The translations under genes were made by a program, and so were the position numbers. Positions 27,422 to 37,142 of a stretch of 64,000 nucleotides of DNA are shown here, piece by piece; position 1 is the stretch's first letter, and every line of letters begins with the position of its first letter. Origin of the DNA: Lewinella sp. LCG006 (GTDB taxonomy: Bacteria; Bacteroidota; Bacteroidia; Chitinophagales; Saprospiraceae); NCBI RefSeq assembly GCF_040784935.1, contig NZ_CP160680.1, positions 1,975,501 through 2,039,500 on the forward strand, in the 5' to 3' direction. The notes under the pieces are model-generated. The model saw only the letters and a list, made by a program, of their open reading frames with translations. It ran no database searches and had not been told where the DNA came from.

Positions 27422-28705
27422 ATGAAAAAAAATCGCGTCGTACTGGGCTTGGTCGTTCTGGCAGTTATTCTGCTGGCGGTTTGGGCTATTCAGGGCGGAG
27501 GACGGAGGTTTTCCTGGCGCGAGACCTTTAAAATCGAGAGCAAAGAACCCTACGGTCTGTTTGCGCTCTACGATTTGTTCAAGGCTTACCCCGCAGTCAC
27601 CACCCTCAGTACCCTTACCGACAGTCTGGCGGGGCAGCTCCCGGTAGATAGCCTGAATAGCAGTCGTGCCAACTACGTCTTTATTGGAGAAGGTCTGTAC
27701 ATGCGCCCTCAGGATCGCGATGAGCTGCTGGCCTTTGTGCAAGCGGGCAACACGGCTTTTCTGGCAGCGAAAGTGTTGCCTTACGACCTGATGTTTTATT
27801 TGTATTATGACGAATGCGACTACCTTCCCTGGGATGGTTTTCGTACCCATACCGACACTGTCGTACAGTTGAATTTTATTCACCCCACACTTCACCGTGA
27901 CCGGGATTTTACTTTCAAATACATCCAAAAGTTTGCCACCAAGGAAAGGCAATGGCAGTATTTTCCAGATATCTATTTTTGTGAGATGGAAGGTGGAATG
28001 GAAGCCATTGGAACGGCTGCCGACACCACCGTCAACATGGTTCGGGTTCCTTATGGCAAGGGGTTTTTCTACCTGCACAGTCAGCCGCTGATTTTCACCA
28101 ATTATTACCTCCTCAAACAGGAGGGCCGAAAATATGCTGAGCGGGCTTTTAGTCACCTCAATGACGGCCCGATTTACTGGGACGAGTTCAGTCGCATTCC
28201 CGAGCGGATGGCCCGCGAACAAAACAACAACTACCGCTCGGATCCTCGCCGCCTGCAAAGCGAAAGCCCGCTGCAATACATTCTGGAACAACCTCCGCTG
28301 GCCTGGGCATGGTATACCTTCGTCGCCATTGGTTTGCTCTTTTTGTTGTTCCGTACCCGGCGCCGACAAAGGGTCATCCCCGTCGTCTATCCACCCCGCA
28401 ACACCAGCTTGCAGTTTGTCCAAACCATCGGTTGGCTGTATTACCAGCGCGCCAGCCACCAACAACTGGCCGTGCAAGCGATAAAATTATTACGGACTTA
28501 CGTCAAAGAACGTTACGGCCTGCAATGGCGCGACGGAAACGAACAGTTTGTCCAACAACTGAGTGCTCGCTCTGGGGTAGCCCCGGATTTGGTGGCACTC
28601 ATTGCCAAAGATGTTCATAATATACCGCGCTACACGGCGCTGGTAGAAACAGAATTAGTTAAATTTCACCAACGCTTAGAACGCTTTTACGAAGCGGCTA
28701 AGTGA
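27422..28705 (+). CDS. DUF4350 domain membrane protein
   Basis: A 427-residue protein with an N-terminal membrane helix (VVLGLVVLAVILLAVWAI), a periplasmic part of about 260 residues that starts with KIESKEPYGLFALYDLF (the DUF4350 signature), and a second helix near residue 290-310 (WAWYTFVAIGLLFLLF). The remaining C-terminal domain lies in the cytoplasm and contains YPPRNTSLQFVQTIGWLYYQR. The segment FIGEGLYMRPQDRDELLAFV resembles the Rossmann-like GATase fold linked to the family. It belongs to the same operon as DUF4129 and MoxR. Its function is unknown. Confidence 0.8.
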   Translation: MKKNRVVLGLVVLAVILLAVWAIQGGGRRFSWRETFKIESKEPYGLFALYDLFKAYPAVTTLSTLTDSLAGQLPVDSLNSSRANYVFIGEGLYMRPQDRDELLAFVQAGNTAFLAAKVLPYDLMFYLYYDECDYLPWDGFRTHTDTVVQLNFIHPTLHRDRDFTFKYIQKFATKERQWQYFPDIYFCEMEGGMEAIGTAADTTVNMVRVPYGKGFFYLHSQPLIFTNYYLLKQEGRKYAERAFSHLNDGPIYWDEFSRIPERMAREQNNNYRSDPRRLQSESPLQYILEQPPLAWAWYTFVAIGLLFLLFRTRRRQRVIPVVYPPRNTSLQFVQTIGWLYYQRASHQQLAVQAIKLLRTYVKERYGLQWRDGNEQFVQQLSARSGVAPDLVALIAKDVHNIPRYTALVETELVKFHQRLERFYEAAK

Positions 28706-28721
28706 TAGATCGTATGTATTT

Positions 28722-29765
28722 ATGTTGACGGACGAAACAAACGAACAGGAAGGAATGGGTTTCGAACAACCCGCCGAAGAACCAACACCTGCCCCTACGG
28801 CCCCTCAAGGTCATCCCGAATTGCGGCGCTTGTCTCATGCCGTGGATCAGGTTCGGCTTGAGTTGGGCAAAGTAGTGATTGGTCAGCACGAATTTATAGA
28901 GCTGCTTATCGCCGCCCTTTTTGCCGGAGGCCACGTGCTGGTGGAGGGGGTACCGGGTATTGCCAAAACCCTGACCGCGAAGCTCCTTGCGCAAACGTTG
29001 AAAGTCGACTTCAACCGTATCCAGTTTACACCAGACTTGATGCCTAGCGACGTTATTGGCACCACGGTTTTCAACATGAACAGTTCGGCATTCACCTTTA
29101 ATGCTGGCCCGATTTTCTCCAATGTCGTCCTTATCGACGAGATCAACCGATCTCCAGCCAAGACCCAGGCGGCACTCTTCGAGGTGATGGAAGAAAACCA
29201 AGTGACGGTCGACGGAACCACCCATAAAATGGGCTTCCCTTTTTTCGTCATCGCTACCCAAAACCCCATTGAGCAGGAAGGAACCTACAAGCTGCCAGAG
29301 GCTCAGTTGGACCGCTTTTTGGTAAAAATAAATATTGACTATCCCAACCTGGAAGAAGAACAAAGCATCTTGCGCCGATTCCGCTCGGACTTCCACATGA
29401 AACAGCAGGAAACGGTCAATCCCGTAATGGACAGCAAGACGATCAAGGAATGCCAGGTCATCGTAGAGAAGGTTTTTATCAAAGATGAGTTGCTGGACTA
29501 TATTGCGAGCATCGTCCATGAAACCCGCCAAAACAGCGATCTCTTCCTGGGAGCTTCGCCCCGGGCTTCGCTGGCGATTATGAAGATGGCCAAAGCCATC
29601 GCAGCGATCAACGGCCGGGCATTTGTCACCCCTGATGATATTCAGCAGGTGGCTTACCCGGTGTTGAATCACCGTATTATTCTGACCCCGGAACGCGAGA
29701 TGGAAGGCTATGCCACCCGGGATGTGATTGCTGAAATCATCAAAAAAATAGGCGTACCTAGATAG
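28722..29765 (+). CDS. MoxR-family AAA+ ATPase
   Basis: A 347-residue cytoplasmic ATPase with Walker A GVPGIAKT (76-83), Walker B VLIDEINRSP (136-145), sensor 1 IATQNP (177-182) and the arginine-finger region EAQLDRF. The first 35 residues are acidic and proline-rich. MoxR proteins act as chaperone-like motors that activate a vWA-domain partner. That partner here is probably the DUF58 protein, whose gene starts one base after this one ends. Together with DUF4129, DUF4350 and SpoIIM-like proteins it forms a recurrent membrane-linked cluster. Confidence 0.92.
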   Translation: MLTDETNEQEGMGFEQPAEEPTPAPTAPQGHPELRRLSHAVDQVRLELGKVVIGQHEFIELLIAALFAGGHVLVEGVPGIAKTLTAKLLAQTLKVDFNRIQFTPDLMPSDVIGTTVFNMNSSAFTFNAGPIFSNVVLIDEINRSPAKTQAALFEVMEENQVTVDGTTHKMGFPFFVIATQNPIEQEGTYKLPEAQLDRFLVKINIDYPNLEEEQSILRRFRSDFHMKQQETVNPVMDSKTIKECQVIVEKVFIKDELLDYIASIVHETRQNSDLFLGASPRASLAIMKMAKAIAAINGRAFVTPDDIQQVAYPVLNHRIILTPEREMEGYATRDVIAEIIKKIGVPR

Positions 29766-29766
29766 C

Positions 29767-31101
29767 ATGAAGGAAACCTTCGAAAATATCTACTTAAAGA
29801 ACCGCTTCTTCTGGTGCATGGGCGGCCTGGTCGTGCTATTTACCGCTGGTTTCTGGTGGGTGCCCCTGTTTTTTGTGGCCCAGGTAGCCCTATTGCTGCT
29901 CCTCACGCTTTGTCTGGTAGATGGCCTTTTGCTTTTTGCCCGACCGTATCGCTTTCGCGTAAGAAGACAGTTGCCCAGGGTACTTTCTTTGGGGGATGAA
30001 ACGGAAGTCAAAATCAGCTTACAAAACCGCAACAATCTCTCCTTGCAGATTGAAGTGGTAGACGAGCTGCCTTACCAGCTGCAAATTCGGGATTTTAGCC
30101 GTACCGTTCATTTAGCCCCCGAAGAGCGTGTGGAGATTCAATATCCTATTAGGCCGACTACCCGGGGGGGCTATGAATTTGGCAGGATACTGCTTTTTCT
30201 TTCCACACCGCTGGGTTTGTTGGAACGCCGGTATCCCTGGGACGCTGCCACCGAACTCCCTGTCTATCCTTCCATTGTGCAGATGAAGCAATTCGAGATG
30301 CGCGCTTTCGAGCGGACGAGTATGCCCGGTGGCCTCAAACAGATTCGTAGGATTGGCCACAGCTACGAGTTTGACCAAATCAAAAACTACGTACGCGGAG
30401 ACGATTATCGCAGTATCAACTGGAAAGCAACCGGCCGCCGTGGCCAGTTGATGGTCAACCAATACGAAGACGAGCGCGCCCAGCAAATCTATTGTGTGAT
30501 CGACAAAAGCCGCGTCATGCACATGCCTTTTGATGGCCTCACCCTCATGGATCACGCCATCAATACCAGCCTGGTTCTTTCAAACATTGCCCTCAAAAAG
30601 CACGATCGGGCGGGCCTGCTTACCTTCTCCGATAAAATTGGGTCGGTACTGAAAGCCGATAGTAAAGCCGCCCAACTCAATAAGATCTTACAGACGCTCT
30701 ACAAAGAAAGTGAGCGCAGTACCGAAGCCAACTACGAGCTGCTCTATTACTTCAGCCGCAAGCTGGTCAGCGGTCGGAGCCTCATGATGCTTTATACCAA
30801 CTTCGAGAGTATGTACGCCCTGGATCGGGTACTGCCCATCTTGCGCCGCATCAGTGCCTTTCATTTATTGGTAGTGGTCTTTTTCGAAAATTCCGCTATC
30901 CGCGAATTCGCGCAAGCCGCTCCTACCAACGTAGAAGGCATCTACCAACAAACCATGGCCCGCAAGTTTTTGGCAGAGAAAAGAGCCATGGTTCAAAAAC
31001 TTAAGCAGTACGGTATTCAGGCCGTTCTCACCAATCCTGCCGACCTTTCGATGGATACCATCAACAAGTATTTGGAGCTCAAGGCGCGAGGGTTGATTTG
31101 A
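29767..31101 (+). CDS. DUF58 domain protein
   Basis: A 444-residue protein with two closely spaced N-terminal membrane helices (about 13-58). A beta-rich segment follows, then the DUF58 signature, YVRGDDYRSINWKATGRRGQ (about 208-227) with VNQYEDER, and a vWA-like C-terminal domain with IDKSRV and AGLLTFSDKIG. It is probably the client or partner of the MoxR ATPase just upstream. The vWA metal site is incomplete: the first DxSxS is replaced by DKSR. It is the last gene of the cluster; the bcp gene begins about 158 bases further on. Confidence 0.85.
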   Translation: MKETFENIYLKNRFFWCMGGLVVLFTAGFWWVPLFFVAQVALLLLLTLCLVDGLLLFARPYRFRVRRQLPRVLSLGDETEVKISLQNRNNLSLQIEVVDELPYQLQIRDFSRTVHLAPEERVEIQYPIRPTTRGGYEFGRILLFLSTPLGLLERRYPWDAATELPVYPSIVQMKQFEMRAFERTSMPGGLKQIRRIGHSYEFDQIKNYVRGDDYRSINWKATGRRGQLMVNQYEDERAQQIYCVIDKSRVMHMPFDGLTLMDHAINTSLVLSNIALKKHDRAGLLTFSDKIGSVLKADSKAAQLNKILQTLYKESERSTEANYELLYYFSRKLVSGRSLMMLYTNFESMYALDRVLPILRRISAFHLLVVVFFENSAIREFAQAAPTNVEGIYQQTMARKFLAEKRAMVQKLKQYGIQAVLTNPADLSMDTINKYLELKARGLI

Positions 31102-31259
31102 TGGGTGCAAACATTATTCCGGGTCTATTGTTAGAATTGCTGACGAAAGTCAAACAATTTTTAAAGTCGGAAGTGGGAGGTCAGAAATCGGAAGTAACGG
31201 TATATTCAGGTTCACCCACCATCCAACAATCAAACCATCAACCATCAACAATCAACCAT

Positions 31260-31727
31260 ATGACCCACCTCAAAGAAGGCGACAAAGCCCCTGATTTCAC
31301 CAGCACCCTTTCTAATGGCGAAAGTATTTCGCTCAGCGATTACGCAGGCAAAAAGCTGGTCCTTTATTTTTACCCTAAAGATGATACGCCCGGCTGTACG
31401 GCCGAAGCTTGCAGCTTGCGAGACAGCTACAGTGAACTACGCAGCCAAGGGTACGAAATTCTTGGCGTAAGCCCTGATCCGGTAGCCAAGCACCAAAAAT
31501 TCATCAATAAATACGACCTGCCTTTCGACTTGTTGGCCGACGAAGACAAAAGCGTCATGAATGCCTACGGCGTGTGGGGCCCTAAGAAATTTATGGGTAA
31601 AAAATACGACGGCGTACACCGTATTACCTTCGTGATTGGGGAAGATGGAACCATCGCCAAGGTCATCACCAAGGTAAAAACCAAAGACCACGCTGCTCAG
31701 ATTTTGGATGAGATGGCTGGGGTTTAA
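31260..31727 (+). CDS. bcp: thioredoxin-dependent peroxiredoxin (BCP/PrxQ)
   Basis: Reduces hydrogen peroxide and organic hydroperoxides with thioredoxin as donor. The ATG at 31260 opens the usual MTHLKEGDKAPDFTSTLSNG start; a longer frame from 31098 crosses a low-complexity stretch and is rejected. The 155-residue protein has the peroxidatic motif YPKDDTPGCTAEACSLRD with both cysteines of the PrxQ pair, five residues apart. The upstream 31216-31259 stretch is a CCATCAA-type low-complexity run. It is not clearly part of the MoxR operon. Confidence 0.93.
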   Translation: MTHLKEGDKAPDFTSTLSNGESISLSDYAGKKLVLYFYPKDDTPGCTAEACSLRDSYSELRSQGYEILGVSPDPVAKHQKFINKYDLPFDLLADEDKSVMNAYGVWGPKKFMGKKYDGVHRITFVIGEDGTIAKVITKVKTKDHAAQILDEMAGV

Positions 31728-31756
31728 GGGTATTTGGTACTTGGTACGGGGTACTT

Positions 31757-31948
31757 GGTAGGGTGTCCAATCTGTCAGGTGACAGCCGTAACGGTTTTCT
31801 GTGCTTTCTTGGCAAGCTAAGCTGAATGCTTCTTGTAGTCCTCAGACAATCCCGACATTTTTGGTCGGGATTGTCTGGAGACTAACATGAGCGGTTGTTT
31901 TTTAAAAAAAACGTCACGCCTATTTACCCTCAGATTTGACACCCTACC
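31757..31948. repeat. 192-bp MITE-like element with imperfect terminal inverted repeats
   Basis: The left end GGTAGGGTGTCCAATCTG and the right end CAGATTTGACACCCTACC are reverse complements with one mismatch, and pairing continues inward for about 45 bases with gaps. Inside lies a perfect 13-base-arm hairpin (31844-31856 with 31864-31876, arms beginning AGACAATCCC). No coding frame fills the element. It sits between the ends of bcp and the putative AbiC-like gene. Confidence 0.7.
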
Positions 31949-31998
31949 CTGCGGCGCTACCCAAATGGCGCGGAGCGCCCGTATCCAGCAAGCATTAG

Positions 31999-32787
31999 CT
32001 AAACCCAACCTTCCAAATCCTCCGGCCTGATCAATATGGGGCGGATGCTATCATCTACGAGTCCTCCTTGTTTTACCAAAGTCGTAAACGTTTCATCCAT
32101 ACCGCAATAAGCGTAGTAAAAGAGGAGTGTCTGCTCGAAGCGGGAGAAAAGAGATTGCAGGGTAGCAAGGAAAAACGATTGCTCTACCTCATTGGCCAGG
32201 GCGTAACGAAGCAGGTGCTTGATGTTCTTGAAATACACCTCCAGGATACCTATTTCATTACCAAACCACTCCTTGAAATGGTTTTTAATGATGGAGGTGC
32301 CTTCTTCGCCAGCTAAGTCTTCCCGGTTACGAAATTGCCGCCGATGGTTCTGGTAGAATTTAAAAATAGCTTCCCGGCTTTCAAAAATTTCTTGCTCGTT
32401 GGTCCCCGTAATTTCCACGAAAGTGATGGCTCGCAGGTTCAGGTAATGAATATCGAGGAGCTTGAAAAAGTTTGCCCTTCGTGTGGGCAGGTCATTGATA
32501 TTATACGATTGTGCGACCTCTTGCTTCTCCAGATCTGATTCTTCGAGCTGGTCAATAATACTCAGTAGGTGGTTGCGTAGTTGATTCAGACCTAAGGTTA
32601 TCTGATCATAAGGTAAGGTGTTGATCGTGGCAAGATACATCAAGTCATTGTATTTGCTTTTCAACAAAATAAACTGGTTATAGAGCTCCGAATCCGTTTG
32701 CAAGACTTCATCCACAGCTTCCACGCCAAAGTTGAGGCCTTTGGCCACGCGGCCCTTTAATTCCTTTTTGATCGTGGTAATATCCAT
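31999..32787 (-). CDS. effector-associated-domain protein with putative AbiC-like region
   Basis: A 262-residue soluble protein. Residues about 1-85 resemble the short helical effector-associated domains (EAD11-like) found in NTPase-driven conflict systems: KGLNFGVEAVDEVL, then FILLKSKYNDLMY and LNQLRNHLLSIIDQLE. The remaining 175 residues resemble the putAbiC family: RANFFKLLDIHYLNLRAITF, then YFKNIKHLLRYA and LFSRFEQTLLFYYAYCG. AbiC-like genes stop phage spread by abortive infection in other bacteria. It stands alone between a MITE-like element and the serine hydrolase gene, close to the CRISPR locus. Both domain calls are from pattern memory and need profile searches; the alternative is an uncharacterised helical protein. 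Confidence 0.55.
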   Translation of the reverse strand: MDITTIKKELKGRVAKGLNFGVEAVDEVLQTDSELYNQFILLKSKYNDLMYLATINTLPYDQITLGLNQLRNHLLSIIDQLEESDLEKQEVAQSYNINDLPTRRANFFKLLDIHYLNLRAITFVEITGTNEQEIFESREAIFKFYQNHRRQFRNREDLAGEEGTSIIKNHFKEWFGNEIGILEVYFKNIKHLLRYALANEVEQSFFLATLQSLFSRFEQTLLFYYAYCGMDETFTTLVKQGGLVDDSIRPILIRPEDLEGWV

Positions 32788-32901
32788 TATTCAGGTGTTT
32801 TTTTTTAATCTTTCCGAGATCATTCGTCTTCGGTATCTCTATACCCTCTACCAAAAGTGGCGATCCCATCGCCATGCTTCTCTCTACGACCTAAGCCCAG
32901 C

Positions 32902-34149
32902 TCACTCCTCTTTCAGCACTTCCTCCAACCAGGAAAAATCCGGGGTATGTTTTCGCTTTCGCTTCAACTCGTAATCGTAGACCGCTCTTCCCAGTTCACC
33001 AAAGAAAGGAAGCCCTTTCTCCTGGTATTCGTATACGCCATCATTGTAGGTTTGGTTGTCGTTGACGTGGATGGTGCCTACCAGGAAAAACTCTACGCCG
33101 GCCTCCATGTCCACGATGTAGGCGGCGTCGGTCAGGTAACCGTAGGCCCAGCCGACTTTGTTGAGGATACGCACATTTTTGGGAATCTGGGCGGTAGAAT
33201 CCTGGTCGCCGTAGATCCAGAATTTCACGTAATGGTCTTCGTGATCGTAGGTGGGGGAGTCGCTCTCCCGTGGAAACTGGGCCATTGCCCGGTATACCCA
33301 CGCGTAATCATCGGCTGTAAGGTTAAACCGTTCTCGCTCGCTGACTGCCTGCGGGAAAATGACCGCCTTGAGCATGTCGTGTAAATCCTGGATCGCAACG
33401 TAATTTTTATAACTAAAATCAAAAGGCTCCTTGATGATTTCGCCCTCATTGTCCATGTACGCTACGCCGCGCTGCTGGCGTGTGAGGCCCAAATCATCGT
33501 AGTAGCTGCTGTACACTTCTCCTTGCTGGTACAAAGGACCTTGGTCGTTGATGAACTGTACCGGATTCGTGTAGCGGTTCCCCAAGGTATCGTAGCCACT
33601 CACGGAAAGTCGGTGGATAATGCGGGTAGCTGTAAAGCCTTTGGCCCGCAATTTTTCATTGAAATAACCTTGCCCTAAAAACTCGTACAGGCGATTGTAG
33701 GCATCGTTGTCGCTGACCAGAAAAATCTTGCGTACATACTGGGCCACCGAAGGCAAACCACTGACCGCCGTAGCATCGGCCAAGGCAGCCGTCTGCGGAG
33801 GGGTTCCTGCAAAGGTCTGCATCACTGCGTGCTTATCGAGGCCTACCACCCCCAGCTCATTCAGCTTCTCCAGGGCCAGCAAGGCCGCCGGCATTTTCAC
33901 CGTACTCGCCGGATAAAAATACTGCCCGGGATCGACGCCGTAGCGGTGGCTGGTAAAGGAAGGTTCTCCAGCGGCGTTGCGATCAACCTGGGTGTAGATG
34001 ACCTGTATTTCGTACTTGCCGGGGTCTTGCACCCAATCGCCGAACGTATGCTTTTCCGAAGCAATCAGCTTTTCCAGCACATTGCGTTGTGCGGGTAATA
34101 CTGAGGCCAAGCCAAATAAAAACAAGAGGAGGAGACTGATATTTCGCAT
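32902..34149 (-). CDS. class A beta-lactamase-like serine hydrolase
   Basis: A 415-residue exported protein (signal MRNISLLLLFLFGLASVLPAQ). It has the penicillin-binding fold motifs: SxxK in PASTVKMP (S82, K85), SDN in VSDNDAYN (146-148) and a KVG variant of KTG in LNKVGWAYG. It is longer than class A beta-lactamases (about 290), and its loop regions differ, so it is more likely a peptidase-like or orphan hydrolase than a resistance enzyme. It sits between the AbiC-like gene and the trailer end of the CRISPR array, on the same strand as the cas genes, but shows no link to them. Confidence 0.8.
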   Translation of the reverse strand: MRNISLLLLFLFGLASVLPAQRNVLEKLIASEKHTFGDWVQDPGKYEIQVIYTQVDRNAAGEPSFTSHRYGVDPGQYFYPASTVKMPAALLALEKLNELGVVGLDKHAVMQTFAGTPPQTAALADATAVSGLPSVAQYVRKIFLVSDNDAYNRLYEFLGQGYFNEKLRAKGFTATRIIHRLSVSGYDTLGNRYTNPVQFINDQGPLYQQGEVYSSYYDDLGLTRQQRGVAYMDNEGEIIKEPFDFSYKNYVAIQDLHDMLKAVIFPQAVSERERFNLTADDYAWVYRAMAQFPRESDSPTYDHEDHYVKFWIYGDQDSTAQIPKNVRILNKVGWAYGYLTDAAYIVDMEAGVEFFLVGTIHVNDNQTYNDGVYEYQEKGLPFFGELGRAVYDYELKRKRKHTPDFSWLEEVLKEE

Positions 34150-34174
34150 AGTTTTTCAGCAGATGGTTTGTTTT

Positions 34175-34182
34175 CAAAGATA
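34175..34182 (-). promoter_or_regulatory. Bacteroidota -7 box for the serine hydrolase gene
   Basis: On the minus strand the sequence is TATCTTTG, an exact TAnnTTTG match, 25 bases before the start codon at 34149. It lies between the gene and the CRISPR trailer. I see no good -33 element. Confidence 0.45.
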
Positions 34183-34226
34183 GGGAAGAAGGGTGGGATT
34201 TTGGTGAAAGTAGGTAGAAGGAGGCG

Positions 34227-37142
34227 ATTTCAATCCTTTTTCTATTGGATGCTGGTTTGGAAGGCCGATCGCAATATTTCTAAGCAATTTCCCCATTATG
34301 TTTCAATCCTTATTCTACTGGATACCGCGATGGAAGGCTACCGCCCCCCCTTCCCAGTCGGATGATTGCGAAAGTTTCAATCCTTATTCTACTGGATACT
34401 GCGCTGGAAGCTTGATAGCATCATCAGCATCAAATTCTTCCTTGATGTTTCAATCCTTATTCTACTGGATACCGCGCTGGAAGATGAGAAAACTAAACAC
34501 ATCCCATGCAGCAATTATGTTTCAATCCTTATTCTACTGGATACCGCGCTGGAAGATAGATTGACTACAATTATAGGATTTAAGGACTTAACGTTTCAAT
34601 CCTTATTCTACTGGATACCGCGCTGGAAGCCATTTTAGAAATATCATATTTTTTATTCCACTTCTGTTTCAATCCTTATTCTACTGGATACCGCGCTGGA
34701 AGGGGCGTAATGTTCCGGCCTTTTTCGTCCCCAAATGTGTTTCAATCCTTATTCTACTGGATACCGCGCTGGAAGGCTACGAAACATTTATCCAACTCAA
34801 CATCAACGAGAGTTTCAATCCTTATTCTACTGGATACCGCGCTGGAAGACGATTATGATTTACGTGGTGGTCGGTTAGTTTGGGAGTTTCAATCCTTATT
34901 CTACTGGATACCGCGCTGGAAGACCGGGAGAAGACGTGCTAGCGTTTAACTCATACAAGTTTCAATCCTTATTCTACTGGATACCGCGCTGGAAGCGTCC
35001 TGAACGTGTACCGAAGCGGGGTCAAGTTTGCTGTTTCAATCCTTATTCTACTGGATACCGCGCTGGAAGAGTCATGCGAAACAACCTTCGTGCAGGAGCT
35101 GGACCGTTTCAATCCTTATTCTACTGGATACCGCGCTGGAAGACCTGGCCAAGCTGCACAGTATGCTCCAGCAATCGCGTTTCAATCCTTATTCTACTGG
35201 ATACCGCGCTGGAAGTTGAGCGTGAGATCATCTTCTATCCAATAGAAGAACAGGCGTTTCAATCCTTATTCTACTGGATACCGCGCTGGAAGTTCTTGGC
35301 GGAACGTTTGCAATATACGACCATTTGAGTTTCAATCCTTATTCTACTGGATACCGCGCTGGAAGAGGGAATTGGCGCAAGGGTATTAAAATTAAATGGT
35401 CGTGTTTCAATCCTTATTCTACTGGATACCGCGCTGGAAGATGTCATCGCCTGGCAAGGCCATTTGTTTGTATTTTCGTTTCAATCCTTATTCTACTGGA
35501 TACCGCGCTGGAAGAGGCGGAGCTCGTCCTCTGAGTATTGTTTGTCGTTGTGTTTCAATCCTTATTCTACTGGATACCGCGCTGGAAGATCGATTATTGC
35601 GGAGCTTGCCTGGAGGACTGCTGAGTTTCAATCCTTATTCTACTGGATACCGCGCTGGAAGTAGCCTATTATTAACTTAACAGACAAAGTATTATGTGGT
35701 TTCAATCCTTATTCTACTGGATACCGCGCTGGAAGAAAAGGCTACTGGAATAAGATACGTGAGGACTTCCCGTTTCAATCCTTATTCTACTGGATACCGC
35801 GCTGGAAGACCGGGTACACGTGCGTAAATCTTCCCGCTACCCGGTTAGTTTCAATCCTTATTCTACTGGATACCGCGCTGGAAGTTTCTGAATGGAAGAA
35901 AGCCAAATAAACCAGGCTAAAAGTTTCAATCCTTATTCTACTGGATACCGCGCTGGAAGCCTGTGCTTCAGTCAGTGTAGCCGTAGCGGCACCATGTTTC
36001 AATCCTTATTCTACTGGATACCGCGCTGGAAGCGGGTATCATTGAGGAGTTCGGCCAGGGTAGCAAAGGGCGTTTCAATCCTTATTCTACTGGATACCGC
36101 GCTGGAAGTTGACCTTAAGAGTGCTTCTACTGCTGCTTTACAATGTTTCAATCCTTATTCTACTGGATACCGCGCTGGAAGCCCTACAAAGCCGCTGGTT
36201 GTCAATGTTTTATGTTTGTTTCAATCCTTATTCTACTGGATACCGCGCTGGAAGCTTGATGATCTGTTGAGTAATCGGATAGGAGAATTTGGTTTCAATC
36301 CTTATTCTACTGGATACCGCGCTGGAAGATTCTAATCAAAACTTAAACAGATGGCAACCAAGACGTTTCAATCCTTATTCTACTGGATACCGCGCTGGAA
36401 GAGTCAGCCATTGCCGGAGCGGTAGCGACTGGTGCTGGGTTTCAATCCTTATTCTACTGGATACCGCGCTGGAAGCATTTGCTTTATAGCTCTTGCTACA
36501 CCTTTTTTTGAGGTTTCAATCCTTATTCTACTGGATACCGCGCTGGAAGTAGTCAGTATTGGTACACCATCGAACCGTCTTTGACGTTTCAATCCTTATT
36601 CTACTGGATACCGCGCTGGAAGATTGAAGATATTTACAAGTGATTTTGTCACAAAAGCAAGGTTTCAATCCTTATTCTACTGGATACCGCGCTGGAAGAC
36701 TTTTGAGCTTGTGCCCTCAGTGCGTTCCCAGCACGTTTCAATCCTTATTCTACTGGATACCGCGCTGGAAGTTTCCGAGTTGAAGGATGTATTCGATTCT
36801 GGGATCACGTTTCAATCCTTATTCTACTGGATACCGCGCTGGAAGAGCCAGAGCCCCAAGACAAACCGGAACGAAAGAAAAAGTTTCAATCCTTATTCTA
36901 CTGGATACCGCGCTGGAAGAAGCTGACCCCCACAAGTTACCCCAATAACTAAGGTAAAGTTTCAATCCTTATTCTACTGGATACCGCGCTGGAAGCGCAC
37001 GCCATTTACAGCTGCTGCGCTACCAATGCCAAGTTTCAATCCTTATTCTACTGGATACCGCGCTGGAAGCCAAACGATTCGGCACCCGTGCCGCACAACA
37101 ACGATGTTTCAATCCTTATTCTACTGGATACCGCGCTGGAAG
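34227..37142 (-). CRISPR. type I-B CRISPR array: 40 repeats, 39 spacers
   Basis: Repeats are 37 bases and begin, on the plus strand, GTTTCAATCCTTATTCTACT and end GCGCTGGAAG. Spacers are about 35-38 bases, giving a period of about 73. On the minus strand each repeat ends ATTGAAAC, the usual 8-base 5' handle after Cas6 cutting, so transcription is right to left. The leftmost unit (34227-34263) has eight mismatches, the next (34300) and third (34374) one each; this decay marks the trailer end. Oldest spacers are thus at the left and newest at about 37070-37105. The rightmost repeat is 37106-37142. Repeats on the plus strand create false open frames. Confidence 0.98.

Noticed and set aside
27134-28477. 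A 447-residue minus-strand open frame opposite DUF4129/DUF4350
   Set aside because: It is the antisense of two well-supported genes in an intact operon and resembles no family.
28698-29768. A 356-residue minus-strand open frame opposite the MoxR gene
   Set aside because: Antisense of a gene with complete AAA+ motifs; no motif of its own.
34298-36926. Many overlapping open frames of 60-150 residues with recurring FNPYSTGYRAG or FQSLFYWIPRWK words
   Set aside because: They are translations of the CRISPR repeats in different frames, not proteins.
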